Shown here: positions 26,739 to 35,614 of the stretch, piece by piece
How positions within the stretch are numbered: position 1 is the stretch's first letter
Layout of the letters: every line of letters begins with the position of its first letter
Origin: Bdellovibrio bacteriovorus
GTDB lineage: Bacteria > Bdellovibrionota > Bdellovibrionia > Bdellovibrionales > Bdellovibrionaceae
Direction of reading: 5' to 3'
NCBI RefSeq assembly: GCF_002208115.1
Contig: NZ_CP020946.1
Coordinates: 2,294,001 to 2,358,000, forward strand
DNA length: 64,000 bases
Made by a program: the position numbers and the translations under genes
Notes under the pieces: model-generated
Told to the model about the DNA's origin: nothing
Databases searched by the model: none
The model's input: only the letters and a program-made list of their open reading frames with translations

Positions 26739-26852
26739 TTCGTTCAATCCTAAAAATAAAATAAGCTCAAACAAGCCCCTAAGAACCTGTCTCAGCTACC
26801 TCGTCGCACGTTTTGGGTCGACATGTGGGAACTGCCCGGGCGGGGCCGGTAC

Positions 26853-26880
26853 AAAAAAAAATGGGCCTGCGGGGCCCATT
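26853..26880 (-). terminator. Rho-independent terminator downstream of rimI
   Basis: On the minus strand ATGGGCC/GGCCCAT (extended with a GC pair) around a short loop is followed by nine T residues. It ends the transcript of the rimI and SurA-like genes before the rimP operon begins. Confidence 0.88.
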
Positions 26881-26956
26881 GAACGGATCCAAATTAACAA
26901 GAAAATCGAAGAAGTGCAAGGGTTTATCTGCGCTGAGCCCCTGGGGGTCGGATGGG

Positions 26957-27394
26957 TCAGGACAGTGAGTACAAAATCGCCGTAGCCCCGTCCTTATAGT
27001 ACCGAGGACGCCGGCGGACTTCTGTAAACCCGAGTTTTTCATAGAGTTTTTGCGCTGAAACATTCTCTTCATGGACTTCCAGCCACAGCGCCCGACCTTG
27101 ACCCTTTGCGGCGATCATATGCCCCAACAGGTGCTCCATGAACCCGCGACGGCGAAACTGAGGATGGGTCGCCACCAAAGAGATCTCCCAAACATCCGGG
27201 GTTTCACGGTACAGGACAAAACCCGTAAGAACCTCGCCTTCGAACACGCCGATGGCTTCAGCCGTGGCCAGCTCGGCGCCCAAAAGATCCTGGGGCCAGT
27301 AAAAAGACGGCATCAACCCCTGCTCGGCATGAATCGCCTCCACCAGGGCTCGCATTGCGGGCTTATGAAGCCCTTTCAGAACTTCCACGTGCAT
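26957..27394 (-). CDS. rimI: GNAT-family N-acetyltransferase, RimI-like
   Basis: 145 aa. The acetyl-CoA-binding loop QFRRRGFMEHLL (about 75-86) and the C-terminal NVSAQKLYEKLGFTEV motif mark a GNAT enzyme, most like RimI, which acetylates the N-terminal alanine of ribosomal protein S18. Its ATG follows the stop of the SurA-like gene by two bases. The gene name is a best match; another GNAT substrate is possible. Confidence 0.8.
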   Translation of the reverse strand: MHVEVLKGLHKPAMRALVEAIHAEQGLMPSFYWPQDLLGAELATAEAIGVFEGEVLTGFVLYRETPDVWEISLVATHPQFRRRGFMEHLLGHMIAAKGQGRALWLEVHEENVSAQKLYEKLGFTEVRRRPRYYKDGATAILYSLS

Positions 27395-27396
27395 AG

Positions 27397-28026
27397 TTAT
27401 TCCGCCACGAAATTTCGGACTTTGTATTTGCGCTGGATGACTTCAAACCATGAGCGGATGCGCTCTTCCAGCTGCTGCTGCGCCAGGAACGCCTTGATAT
27501 TGTCGCGGAAATCCTCAAACGGAGAACTTCCGAACTTGGCGCGGTTTTTCTCATAGTACGCCTGGGCCTCCTGATCCGTGATAATCCCGGTCATGGAGTT
27601 GGTTTTAAACTTTAAAAAGCTTTTGGCAATCAGCTTGCGTGTGGCGAAACGGCGAACTTCTGCGGACGTAGGTTCAATCCCCGCCCAGTAAGCCCGGCCC
27701 GCCACTGCTTTTTCAACTTTGGCCACCGCCGCATCGACTTCCGCATCCGGCACACTGGCGACATTGAAGTTTTCCGCTTCCAAAGCCACAACCTGCTCCA
27801 GCAACACCTGAGTCACCGCACCGGAAAACTCCGGCTGCCCCGGACGCACCTCCGGCAACGTGTTTTTAGGCAATTTTGAACTGGGCTCCAAAACCTGCCC
27901 AATCACCAAAGAAATCTGCACCTCTCGACTGGTCACCACATAATCAGAAACCTGCCCCACCGTTTCCGTCACCAGAGTCGCGGCAGAAGCCGAAATCGTA
28001 AAAAAGAAAATCAAAAGAAAGCGCAT
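27397..28026 (-). CDS. Periplasmic SurA/PpiD-like chaperone without a parvulin domain
   Basis: 209 aa with a signal peptide (MRFLLIFFFTISASAATLV). The mature part begins with a SurA-like helical opening (VGQVSDYVVTSREVQISLV), and its C-terminal half shows ITDQEAQAYYEKNRAKFG and FEDFRDNIKAFLAQQQLEE, segments typical of the N- and C-terminal chaperone helices of SurA/PpiD. No parvulin peptidyl-prolyl isomerase domain fits in the length. It would therefore act as a holdase for outer-membrane proteins. Assignment is by motif. Confidence 0.72.
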   Translation of the reverse strand: MRFLLIFFFTISASAATLVTETVGQVSDYVVTSREVQISLVIGQVLEPSSKLPKNTLPEVRPGQPEFSGAVTQVLLEQVVALEAENFNVASVPDAEVDAAVAKVEKAVAGRAYWAGIEPTSAEVRRFATRKLIAKSFLKFKTNSMTGIITDQEAQAYYEKNRAKFGSSPFEDFRDNIKAFLAQQQLEERIRSWFEVIQRKYKVRNFVAE

Positions 28027-28096
28027 AAAGAAACTATGCCCAAGAAAAGCCGAGGAGTCTACATTTCCCCGAACCCCAATCTGTCTCCCCGCAAAT

Positions 28097-28124
28097 AAAA
28101 AACCCCCGCTCTTTCGAACGGGGG
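28097..28124 (-). terminator. Rho-independent terminator after the Gln-rich barrel gene
   Basis: On the minus strand CCCCCG/CGGGGG with a loop around TTCGAAAGAG is followed by a run of T residues. It ends the transcript of the gene at 28168-29358. Confidence 0.85.
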
Positions 28125-28167
28125 CCTAACCACTTGAGGAATTTAACTTCTTACTTTTCTAATTAGA

Positions 28168-29358
28168 TTAGAAATTTACGCGTCCGACAATAGACATTAC
28201 GTAATACTGCAGTTTTTCGATCGGAGTCCCATACTGAGGTCCAGACATCCAGGTGTTTTCCGCGTTTACACGGCTGGAAAGATTCCACATGTAACGGAAG
28301 TCCACACCCAAAGAGTACTTCGGAGAGAACTCAAGGTCCGCACCCACGATAGTACCGATATCAATCGCGTGAGAGTTCGCCGTTGTATCGTTGTAGTAAC
28401 CATAGTTGTCGTTAGACCAACTGAACGCTCTGTAAGAGTAAGACACCAAACCACCGATGACTGGCTTGATGATACCGCTGAACAACTGAACTTTCGCAGC
28501 CAACTGACCAGAGTACTGGTTCACGTCGATATTGTTCGGGATCCAGGTGCTGGCGTTGTTGTATGGATAGTTGTAGCCGTAGCCGTAACCACCAGAGTAG
28601 TAACCCTGACCTTCAACTGTGTAGTTGGAGTAAAGGAAAGTACCTTCAACAACGAAGTTGTCGTATTTAGTACCGAAAGCCACACCCAAAGAGTAGTTGC
28701 CTTTAACGTTCTTAACATCTGGATAGTCACCCACCCCGATAACGCCAGCTACATACTTGGTTTCGATTGGAGCCAAAGCTGTTTCTTCTTCCACTTTCAT
28801 GGCAGCAGCCAGTTCCTCACGAATGATGTCGCGGGTATTTTCTTTTGGTTCTTCAACCTGCTGAACCTGAACAGGCTGTGCATACACAGGCTGCTGAACA
28901 GCTTGAGGTTGTTGCTGTTGTTGTTCGTTCATTTGATTGAACTTGTCGCCGAACAACACGTTAGCACGTTTTTTCTCGTCTTCCATACGAGCAGATTCCA
29001 GTTTTTCAACAATGCGCTGCTCTGTTTGCATTTCAGCGTCCTGACGGGCACGACGGATTTGTTCCGCACGGCTTTCAGTCAGTGGAGAAGCCTCAATAAT
29101 AGTTGTAGGCTGCTTCTGAATTTGTTGCTGTTGCAACTGAGCTGTGGAAGTCGGTGTCGCCTGATTCAAAATATAGATAGGCTGACCGCTTACCGGTGCA
29201 GTGTTGGCAATTCCGGCCTGAGCGGCTGGAGCTGCAGGTGCTGTCTGGCTTGAATACATTTGGTCAAGCTCAGCATCAACATCGCTTTCAATACTTTGAG
29301 CAAGAGCAAACGTCGGCGCGATGCTCAAGGCAGCAAGTATATAGAAATACTTCTTCAT
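28168..29358 (-). CDS. Outer-membrane beta-barrel protein with Gln-rich periplasmic region
   Basis: 396 aa. A signal peptide (MKKYFYILAALSIAPTFALA) is followed by a disordered Gln/Ala/Pro-rich region with LQQQQIQKQ and NEQQQQQPQAVQQPVYAQP and a charged coiled-coil between them (about 85-130). From about residue 200 the sequence becomes a barrel (YVAGVIGVGDYPDV onward), with a Tyr/Gly-rich loop (GYYSGGYGYGYNYPY), and ends MSIVGRVNF with the outer-membrane terminal Phe. GAGGAG precedes the ATG, and a terminator follows. It is probably a single-gene, well-expressed envelope protein. No family name. Confidence 0.8.
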   Translation of the reverse strand: MKKYFYILAALSIAPTFALAQSIESDVDAELDQMYSSQTAPAAPAAQAGIANTAPVSGQPIYILNQATPTSTAQLQQQQIQKQPTTIIEASPLTESRAEQIRRARQDAEMQTEQRIVEKLESARMEDEKKRANVLFGDKFNQMNEQQQQQPQAVQQPVYAQPVQVQQVEEPKENTRDIIREELAAAMKVEEETALAPIETKYVAGVIGVGDYPDVKNVKGNYSLGVAFGTKYDNFVVEGTFLYSNYTVEGQGYYSGGYGYGYNYPYNNASTWIPNNIDVNQYSGQLAAKVQLFSGIIKPVIGGLVSYSYRAFSWSNDNYGYYNDTTANSHAIDIGTIVGADLEFSPKYSLGVDFRYMWNLSSRVNAENTWMSGPQYGTPIEKLQYYVMSIVGRVNF

Positions 29359-29666
29359 AGAATCTCCTCGTGGTTCTGGTTATATAAAAACCTTTTAGTC
29401 ACTGGTCGCATAGAGCAAGCCTGATGCCAACAGCGCCAAAAAGCGTCGCCGGCGTCTAAGTTATTGATATCCCCGGTATCTCGGGAACCCCCTCTCAACA
29501 CCGCTTTTTCCGGACTGACGGGATTTGTGACAACTTCCAGTACGGTTTCTGAAATTCTTGCAAACCAGGGTCATTGTGCCCCTGACTATGGATAAATTTG
29601 GTAAAACCTCACTTCATAGTGATCCGGTGAAGCCGGAGCGTAGACCATATATAAGGAGATTCCTGG
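29359..29666. promoter_or_regulatory. Divergent intergenic region between the barrel gene and the protease gene
   Basis: This 308-base stretch contains no gene. It must hold the promoters of both flanking divergent genes. A short stem TCCGG/CCGGA lies at about 29621-29636 and AAGGAG lies eight bases before the protease ATG. No consensus promoter is convincing. Confidence 0.5.
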
Positions 29667-30566
29667 ATGTCCCCTGCTCTATTCCTTCGTTCCTCTGCTG
29701 TTCTTCTTTCTCTTTCTCTTCTTAGTGCATGTGGCGGCTCTGGCGGCGGCAGCGACCTGAAGGTCGAACCTTCGAACTGTGAAGTATCCGGGAAATCCTT
29801 TGGTATTGTGAACGGCCAAACTCTGGCTTCCGGGAATGAGCTGAGCTCTTCCACGGTCATGGTTATCCATTTGAATTATAAAGAAGAGACCAGCATCTGC
29901 ACCGGAACCCTGGTCGCCAAAGATAAAGTTCTGACGGCGGCTCACTGCATCTCCCGCTGGGGCGGCAAGACGGCCATCGCTTTCTCCAATAACGTGGGCT
30001 GCGTTTCTTCGGCTCCGAAAAGAACTTTGCGTATCGTGACCGACACGGCCGTGCCTGATGCTTATTCTTATTGGAACAAAACAGACTTTAACAACGCCTC
30101 GACAGATCTGGCCGTGTTGAAGTTCTCTGGCAGCATCCCTGAAGGTTATAAAATTCGCGAACTGCCGCAAAAATCCTATAGTGTGGCACCCACGGACCGT
30201 CTGGTTATGACGGGCTATGGAACCACCACGGAAAAAGGCGAAGACTCTGGAACTTTGCGCTTCACCTCCACACCTTCCTCCAATGTTCTGGGTACCAGCT
30301 TCTATCTGGCTTTGGTGGGCAAATCAGTTTCCGTTCCAAAAACCATCATCGTCGACCAGGCTAACACGGGCGTTTGCACGGGTGACTCGGGCGGTCCGCT
30401 TTATAATCAAGTCGGTTCCGACCTGACTCTGGTGGGTATCACTTCCATGGGTGTCGACAACCGCGCGACCGATGAAAAGAAAGTGCGCGTCTGCCACGGT
30501 GTTGCCCTGTTCACGGACGTTCGCGAACACCTGGATTGGATCAACGATCAAATCAATAAGCTTTAA
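29667..30566 (+). CDS. Trypsin-like serine protease lipoprotein (S1 family)
   Basis: 299 aa. The signal peptide ends with the lipobox LLSAC (C22), followed by GGSGGGS, so it is a lipoprotein. The chymotrypsin-fold catalytic triad is complete: His in LTAAHCIS, Asp in STDLAVLKF, Ser in GDSGGPLY. The IVNGQ segment (about 48-52) resembles the activation cleavage site of S1 zymogens. Cysteine pairs around the active site could form the usual disulfides. Such secreted S1 proteases are abundant in Bdellovibrio, where prey-protein digestion is a plausible role; that role is inferred. Confidence 0.93.
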   Translation: MSPALFLRSSAVLLSLSLLSACGGSGGGSDLKVEPSNCEVSGKSFGIVNGQTLASGNELSSSTVMVIHLNYKEETSICTGTLVAKDKVLTAAHCISRWGGKTAIAFSNNVGCVSSAPKRTLRIVTDTAVPDAYSYWNKTDFNNASTDLAVLKFSGSIPEGYKIRELPQKSYSVAPTDRLVMTGYGTTTEKGEDSGTLRFTSTPSSNVLGTSFYLALVGKSVSVPKTIIVDQANTGVCTGDSGGPLYNQVGSDLTLVGITSMGVDNRATDEKKVRVCHGVALFTDVREHLDWINDQINKL

Positions 30567-30619
30567 GTCAGCTTAAAATTAAGGCAAATTCATGACAAAA
30601 GGGGCTTAATAGTCTCACT

Positions 30620-30701
30620 GCGGGTGTGGTGAAATGGTAGACACAGGAGACTCAAAATCTCCCGCGAAAGCATGGGGGTTCAAGTCCCTCCACCCGCACC
30701 A
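30620..30701 (+). tRNA. tRNA-Leu, anticodon CAA
   Basis: The acceptor arms GCGGGTG (30620-30626) and CACCCGC (30691-30697) pair fully, followed by discriminator A and an encoded CCA. The anticodon stem GGAGA/TCTCC encloses CTCAAAA, giving anticodon CAA for UUG codons. A variable arm of the class II type and the T-loop TTCAAGT are present. Confidence 0.95.
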
Positions 30702-30976
30702 ATCTTTCCCCTTTAAATTCTTCGGACACATCCTCGCTCTTTCTTTTTGGTTCTGGCTTCGCACTTTACACCTAAAAAAGTCTGGATATTCTCAAAAATA
30801 TTCTCCTTGGCTCCGGGAATAGGTTTCCAGTTCTAATTGGCATCCTACAACATTCTCTATTGCCAGATGCCGCCTGTTCATTACCTCATTTTGCCACCCC
30901 ACAACCCACATCCCCCACGAGGGGCATTTTTAAACAAATTGCGGTCGCTTTAATTTAAACACGCTATCCTTTATTC
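30702..30976. other. Non-coding stretch between tRNA-Leu and the hybrid kinase
   Basis: These 275 bases have low coding quality. They contain a GGCAT/ATGCC stem (about 30840-30872) and a CCCC/GGGG hairpin followed by T5 (about 30912-30931), perhaps a weak terminator. A TATCCT (30965-30970) lies seven bases before the kinase ATG. Confidence 0.4.
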
Positions 30977-32743
30977 ATGAAACTTGCTGATTGGTTTCGC
31001 AGTAAAGCCGCCCGCTTCTTCCTGTCGGAGTCTGAAAAGACTTTGCTGGATCGGTTCGAAATCAGCGAACAACGGACACGGACCATCTTGGATTCAGCCT
31101 ACAACGCCTTTATTGGCATGGACAGCCAGGGGCTGATTACCGACTGGAACCGTCAGGCGGAAAAAACCTTCGGCTGGAAACGCACTGAAGCCCTGGGAAA
31201 AGAACTTTCTGAAATCGTCATTCCGCACAAGTACCGTGAAGCACACAAAAAAGGCCTGGCGCACTATATTGCCACGGGGGAAGGGCCGGTGCTGAACAAG
31301 CGGATGGAAATCACCGCTCTTCATCGTGACGGCCACGAAATCCCGGTCGAGATGACCATCTTTCCGTTTGAATACAACGGCAAGCATCTGTTTGGCTCTT
31401 TTCTGCATGACATCTCGGAACGCAAAGCTTCTGAAGCCAAAGTCCGCACGTTGTATCAGGATCTGGAGCAGCGGGTGCAGGAACGCACTCAGGAACTGGC
31501 ACTGGCCAACAAACAATTAAAAGAAGAGGCCGCCAGCAGACAGCGATTGTATGAACAGGCGCAAACCGCGAACCGCCTGAAAGACGAATTTCTGGCCACC
31601 GTTTCGCATGAACTGCGCACTCCTTTAAATGTCATTCTTGGGCACAGTGATATTCTGAAAGACCCCGCAACAATACCGGAAGAAGCTCAAGCCTCTATCA
31701 ACGCCATTCATCGCAATGCCCAGATTCAAGTGCAGATCATCAGTGACCTGCTGGATGTTTCACGTATTATTTCCGGCAGGCTGCAACTGCACGTGAAACC
31801 CATTGAAATCGAATCCGTGGTGGAAGCCGCTTATGAAAGTGTACAGATTGCAGCAAAGTCAAAAAACATCAAGGTGCGCGTGGAAGGCCCGGAGCGGATC
31901 AAAGCTGTCGGCGGCGATCCTGAACGCCTGCAACAGGTCCTGTGGAATTTGCTTTCCAATGCCATCAAGTTCACTCCCAAGGGTGGCAACATCACCGTAA
32001 GACTGTCCAACGTGGAGTCCCGGGTGCAGATAGATATCATCGACAACGGCAAAGGCATTGATCCGGATTTTCTTCCCTATGTTTTTGAGCGCTTCCGTCA
32101 GGAGGACGCCACCACCACCCGCCGCTATGGCGGGCTGGGACTGGGACTTGCCATTGTCCGGCACATCGTCGAGGGACACGGCGGGACTGTTTCAGCGAGC
32201 AGCGCCGGTCCCAATCAGGGAGCCAAGTTCACGGTGACGTTGCCGGTGCTGGCCGCGCAGTTGCACGAAGGATTTACAACCAGCCACTTTGGTTACGAGA
32301 ACTTTGTGGAAACAAATCCCGAACACCCAAAAACTCTGGATGAAGTTCGCATCATGATCGTCGATGATGATGCCGACACCAGAAATCTTTTAAGTATTGT
32401 GTTGAAAAAAGCCGGAGCGAACGTCGTGACGGCGGACTCAGCCCAAAAAGCATTCGATCTGTATCAGGTTTTCAATCCCCAGATTCTGCTCAGTGATATC
32501 AGCATGCCTGATGTGGACGGATACAGCCTGCTTAAGATGATTCGCACTTTACCCAACACGGAAAATCTGTGGGCCGTGGCCCTGACTGCACACGCCCGTC
32601 CTGAAGAACATGAACGCGCTCTGGCTGCGGGCTTTCATGTGCACATCGCAAAACCGGTTCAGACTTCCGAACTTATCAATACCATCTCGGACCTGCTCAC
32701 CTCTGGTGACAAGAATTCTTCATTACAAGATCGCACATTGTAA
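30977..32743 (+). CDS. Hybrid sensor histidine kinase with PAS and receiver domains
   Basis: 588 aa. A PAS domain (about 35-148) is followed by a coiled coil, a HisKA domain with the phospho-accepting H211 in VSHELRTPLN, a HATPase domain (N-box NLLSNAIKF at 324-332, DNGKGI, GLGLGLAIV) and a C-terminal receiver with D463-D465 and the phospho-accepting D507 in LLSDISMPD. There is no membrane segment, so it senses a cytoplasmic signal or acts near the membrane. There is no DNA-binding output domain. It precedes the URC-like genes by 132 bases; a regulatory link is possible but unproven. Confidence 0.92.
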   Translation: MKLADWFRSKAARFFLSESEKTLLDRFEISEQRTRTILDSAYNAFIGMDSQGLITDWNRQAEKTFGWKRTEALGKELSEIVIPHKYREAHKKGLAHYIATGEGPVLNKRMEITALHRDGHEIPVEMTIFPFEYNGKHLFGSFLHDISERKASEAKVRTLYQDLEQRVQERTQELALANKQLKEEAASRQRLYEQAQTANRLKDEFLATVSHELRTPLNVILGHSDILKDPATIPEEAQASINAIHRNAQIQVQIISDLLDVSRIISGRLQLHVKPIEIESVVEAAYESVQIAAKSKNIKVRVEGPERIKAVGGDPERLQQVLWNLLSNAIKFTPKGGNITVRLSNVESRVQIDIIDNGKGIDPDFLPYVFERFRQEDATTTRRYGGLGLGLAIVRHIVEGHGGTVSASSAGPNQGAKFTVTLPVLAAQLHEGFTTSHFGYENFVETNPEHPKTLDEVRIMIVDDDADTRNLLSIVLKKAGANVVTADSAQKAFDLYQVFNPQILLSDISMPDVDGYSLLKMIRTLPNTENLWAVALTAHARPEEHERALAAGFHVHIAKPVQTSELINTISDLLTSGDKNSSLQDRTL

Positions 32744-32850
32744 TGTTCAATTTAGTCCGCACTTTCTTGCTTTCATGGGATTAAATACTTCATTGTAATT
32801 ATTCAATTCATCTCTTTTGACTTAGAGTTTCTGCTTCATTTTTGCAAAGA

Positions 32851-32878
32851 GGTAGAAATTCATGGGTAGAAATTCATG
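32851..32878 (+). repeat. Perfect 14-bp tandem duplication covering the mmsA start
   Basis: GGTAGAAATTCATG occurs twice in a row (32851-32864 and 32865-32878). Each copy ends in an ATG, so the gene has two start codons. The upstream ATG opens a five-codon frame (MGRNS) whose TGA overlaps the second ATG. Confidence 0.95.
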
Positions 32879-34351
32879 AGCGTAAAAATTCCGACCACTC
32901 CCATCCCCTGCCAAAATTTTGTCAGCGGAAAATTCCAAAAAGGTTCCGGCCCGGCGATGGAGGTTGTCAGTCCTTATAATGGACAAATCATCGGTGGCCT
33001 TCATGCCTCCACCGCCAAAGACATCGATCTGGCTGTCCAGGAAGCTCATGCGGCCCAAAAAACCTGGGCCGATGTGCCTTTGAAAGAACGCACCAAAATC
33101 ATGTTCAACTTCCGTCACATCCTGATGCGCGATCTGGATGAAATTGCCCACTTAAAAAGTTCTGAATCTGGAAAAACCTTTGCTGAAGGCAAAGCCGGCC
33201 TGATGAAGGGCATCGAAGTTCTGGAGTACGCCCTGTCCCTGCAAAACATGGATCTGGGTGGAAAAATGGAAGTCTCGCGCGGAGTCAGTTGTGAATTCCG
33301 CCGCGAACCTTTGGGAGTCATCGCAAATATCACGCCCTTCAACTTCCCGGCAATGGTTCCCATGTGGACGATCCCTATCGCTCTGACTTTGGGAAATGCC
33401 TATATCTGGAAACCTTCTGAAAAGACGCCGTTGACATCGATGAAAATCGCCGCGGCCCTTCAGGAAGCCGGGCTGCCGGATGGATTGTTCCAGGTTCTGC
33501 ACGGAGGCAAAGACACCGTTGAAGCGATCATTGATCATCCTCAGGTCAAAGCTGTGGGCTTTGTGGGTTCCACCAAAGTGGCCCAGCAAGTTTATCAGCG
33601 TGGCACTGCTTTGGGAAAACGGGTCCTGGCATTGGGGGGCGCTAAAAACCATATCGTCCTTTTGCCGGACGCAAATCCTGAACTGACCGGAGCTGGCATC
33701 AGTGATTCATTCACTGGCTGTGCCGGTCAGCGCTGCATGGCTGCGGCGGTGGTTTTGGCCGTCGGCGACGTCGATCATCATATTCAAAAAATCATTCAGC
33801 GCGCCCAGTCCCTGGTTCTTGGAAAAGACATGGGGGCCATCATCACGAAATCGCAAGTGCAATTTTTGAAAGACGCCATCACCCGCGCCGAAAAAGAAGG
33901 CGCCAAAATTTTACTGGATGGTCGAAACACTCCGGCGCCGGCGGGCCTGGATCACGGTCACTGGATAGGTCCCACCATCATGGACAATGTCGCACCGAAC
34001 AGCGAAGCCGCGACACTGGAGTTCTTCGGTCCGGTTCTAAGCATCATCCGCTGCCGCGACATCACTCACGCCATGCAAATTGAGAACAGCAATCCCTATG
34101 GCAACGCCTGCTCGGTGTTCACTTCCAGTGGCAGCCTGGCTGAAAAAGTCATTCGTCAGGCCTCCACGGGCATGGTCGGCGTGAACGTCGGAGTTCCGGT
34201 GCCGCGCGAGCCGTTTTCTTTCGGCGGCGTGAATGCTTCCAAGTTTGGTCATGGCGACATCACCGGCGAGCAGTCCCTGGATTTCTGGTCCAACACCAAA
34301 AAAGTAACAATGAAATGGGAAAAACAAGACGACAGCAACTGGATGTCTTAA
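32876..34351 (+). CDS. mmsA: CoA-acylating (methyl)malonate-semialdehyde dehydrogenase
   Basis: 491 aa, family-typical. It oxidises malonate or methylmalonate semialdehyde with NAD+ and CoA to acetyl- or propionyl-CoA and CO2. The aldehyde-dehydrogenase fold shows ITPFNFPAM (about 152-160), GFVGSTKVAQ and the catalytic C287 in GCAGQRCMAA, and the MmsA/IolA-specific ending QSLDFWSNTKKVTMKW. The ATG at 32876 follows a 14-base duplication and overlaps a five-codon upstream frame. It is the first gene of the run mmsA-URC1-URC4-upp-udk; in this context malonate semialdehyde from uracil is the likely substrate. Confidence 0.92.
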   Translation: MSVKIPTTPIPCQNFVSGKFQKGSGPAMEVVSPYNGQIIGGLHASTAKDIDLAVQEAHAAQKTWADVPLKERTKIMFNFRHILMRDLDEIAHLKSSESGKTFAEGKAGLMKGIEVLEYALSLQNMDLGGKMEVSRGVSCEFRREPLGVIANITPFNFPAMVPMWTIPIALTLGNAYIWKPSEKTPLTSMKIAAALQEAGLPDGLFQVLHGGKDTVEAIIDHPQVKAVGFVGSTKVAQQVYQRGTALGKRVLALGGAKNHIVLLPDANPELTGAGISDSFTGCAGQRCMAAAVVLAVGDVDHHIQKIIQRAQSLVLGKDMGAIITKSQVQFLKDAITRAEKEGAKILLDGRNTPAPAGLDHGHWIGPTIMDNVAPNSEAATLEFFGPVLSIIRCRDITHAMQIENSNPYGNACSVFTSSGSLAEKVIRQASTGMVGVNVGVPVPREPFSFGGVNASKFGHGDITGEQSLDFWSNTKKVTMKWEKQDDSNWMS

Positions 34352-34366
34352 AAAAGGATTTATAAG

Positions 34367-35614
34367 ATGAAAAGATCAGCCCACGTTATTCTGACCTCTC
34401 ACTCAAGCCAGGTGTTCAAGGACAGCCTGCCGATTCACTGGGGTGTCAAAAACCCCATGCAGCGCGGTCCGGTCATTGGTTCTTTAACCGATGTAAAACA
34501 AAGAAATGCCATCGGAACTCACAGCGGATCCTATGCTGTCTATCGTGCGCTTTCCATTGCCCAAGGGTCTTATTCCACCACCCACAAACCCGATCTGCAC
34601 AACACCGACAGTCCGGTGCGCATGGGGCCGTTCCCGTCCTGGTCAGACCCGGACAAAATCGTGTCCATCGATCCCTGGGGCTTGGATATTCCAATTCACT
34701 TCAAAGATCTTTATGAAGCGGGCTATGACATCCGCCCTACGATCGCAGTGACCCAGGCGCATCTGCAAATTCCTGAAATCCATCAGGCCATCGATGCAGG
34801 TCGCCTGAAAGTTGACGGAAAAATCATTTTGGAAAGCAAAGACATCAAAGTCACCAAGGTGGCTTTTGAACCCGTGTGGTACCTGCCCGGCATTGCCAAA
34901 CGTCTGAATGTCGACGAAGGCGATTTGCGCAAGATCCTGTTTCAGGAAACCGGCGGTATGTTCCCGGAACTGGTGACCCGCCCTGATTTGAAGGTGATGT
35001 TACCACCTATTGGCAGCACCACCGTTTACATTTTCGGAAACCCGCAGGATCTGTCGAACGAAAAAGTCGAGCTGACTTGCCGGGTGCATGACGAATGCAA
35101 TGGCTCGGACGTGTTTGGTTCAGACATCTGCACCTGCCGACCTTATCTGATCTACGGCATTGAAGATGCCGCACGCACCGCCCAGCGCGGTGGCGTGGGA
35201 TTGATCGCCTACTATCGCAAAGAGGGCCGGGCCTTGGGTGAAGTCACCAAGTTCCTGGTTTACAATGCCCGAAAACGTCAGGTGGGAGGCGATTCCGCAT
35301 CGACTTACTTCCACCGCACGGAGTGTGTGGCCGGGGTCGAAGATGCCAGATTCCAGGAACTGATGCCGGACATTTTGCATTTCTTTGGCATCACCAAAAT
35401 CCACAACCTGCACTCGATGAGCAACATGAAATACAACGCCATCGTCAAAAGCGGCATCGAAGTCGTGAACCGCATTTCTATCCCTGCGGAACTGATCCCA
35501 GCCGATGCGCAGGTTGAAATCGAAGCAAAAAAAGCCGCCGGCTATTTCAATCCGGGCGAAACCAAAACCGCCAAGGAACTGGAAACAGTTCTGGGGAGAC
35601 CCATCGATGAATAA
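34367..35614 (+). CDS. GTP cyclohydrolase II-like protein, URC1 type
   Basis: 415 aa, twice the size of RibA. About 190 N-terminal residues of unknown fold precede a GTP cyclohydrolase II-like domain. The zinc-ligand region reads HDECNGSDVFGSDICTC (C244, C255, C257) and the catalytic loop YYRKEGRALGE resembles RQEGRGIGL in RibA but with changes. RibA proper is expected elsewhere. In the yeast Lachancea kluyveri, URC1 is a GTP-cyclohydrolase-II-like protein required for uracil catabolism, and it is the paralogue type found next to DUF1688 and upp, as here. It overlaps the next gene by eight bases. Confidence 0.85.
   Translation: MKRSAHVILTSHSSQVFKDSLPIHWGVKNPMQRGPVIGSLTDVKQRNAIGTHSGSYAVYRALSIAQGSYSTTHKPDLHNTDSPVRMGPFPSWSDPDKIVSIDPWGLDIPIHFKDLYEAGYDIRPTIAVTQAHLQIPEIHQAIDAGRLKVDGKIILESKDIKVTKVAFEPVWYLPGIAKRLNVDEGDLRKILFQETGGMFPELVTRPDLKVMLPPIGSTTVYIFGNPQDLSNEKVELTCRVHDECNGSDVFGSDICTCRPYLIYGIEDAARTAQRGGVGLIAYYRKEGRALGEVTKFLVYNARKRQVGGDSASTYFHRTECVAGVEDARFQELMPDILHFFGITKIHNLHSMSNMKYNAIVKSGIEVVNRISIPAELIPADAQVEIEAKKAAGYFNPGETKTAKELETVLGRPIDE

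Noticed and set aside
26739-26852. Initiator tRNA gene (metY) before rimP, as in E. coli
   Set aside because: No cloverleaf can be drawn in the sequence between the rimI terminator and rimP.
34367-35614. Annotation as riboflavin-pathway GTP cyclohydrolase II (ribA)
   Set aside because: The protein is twice the size of RibA, the catalytic loop is altered, and the neighbours are DUF1688, upp and udk rather than riboflavin genes.
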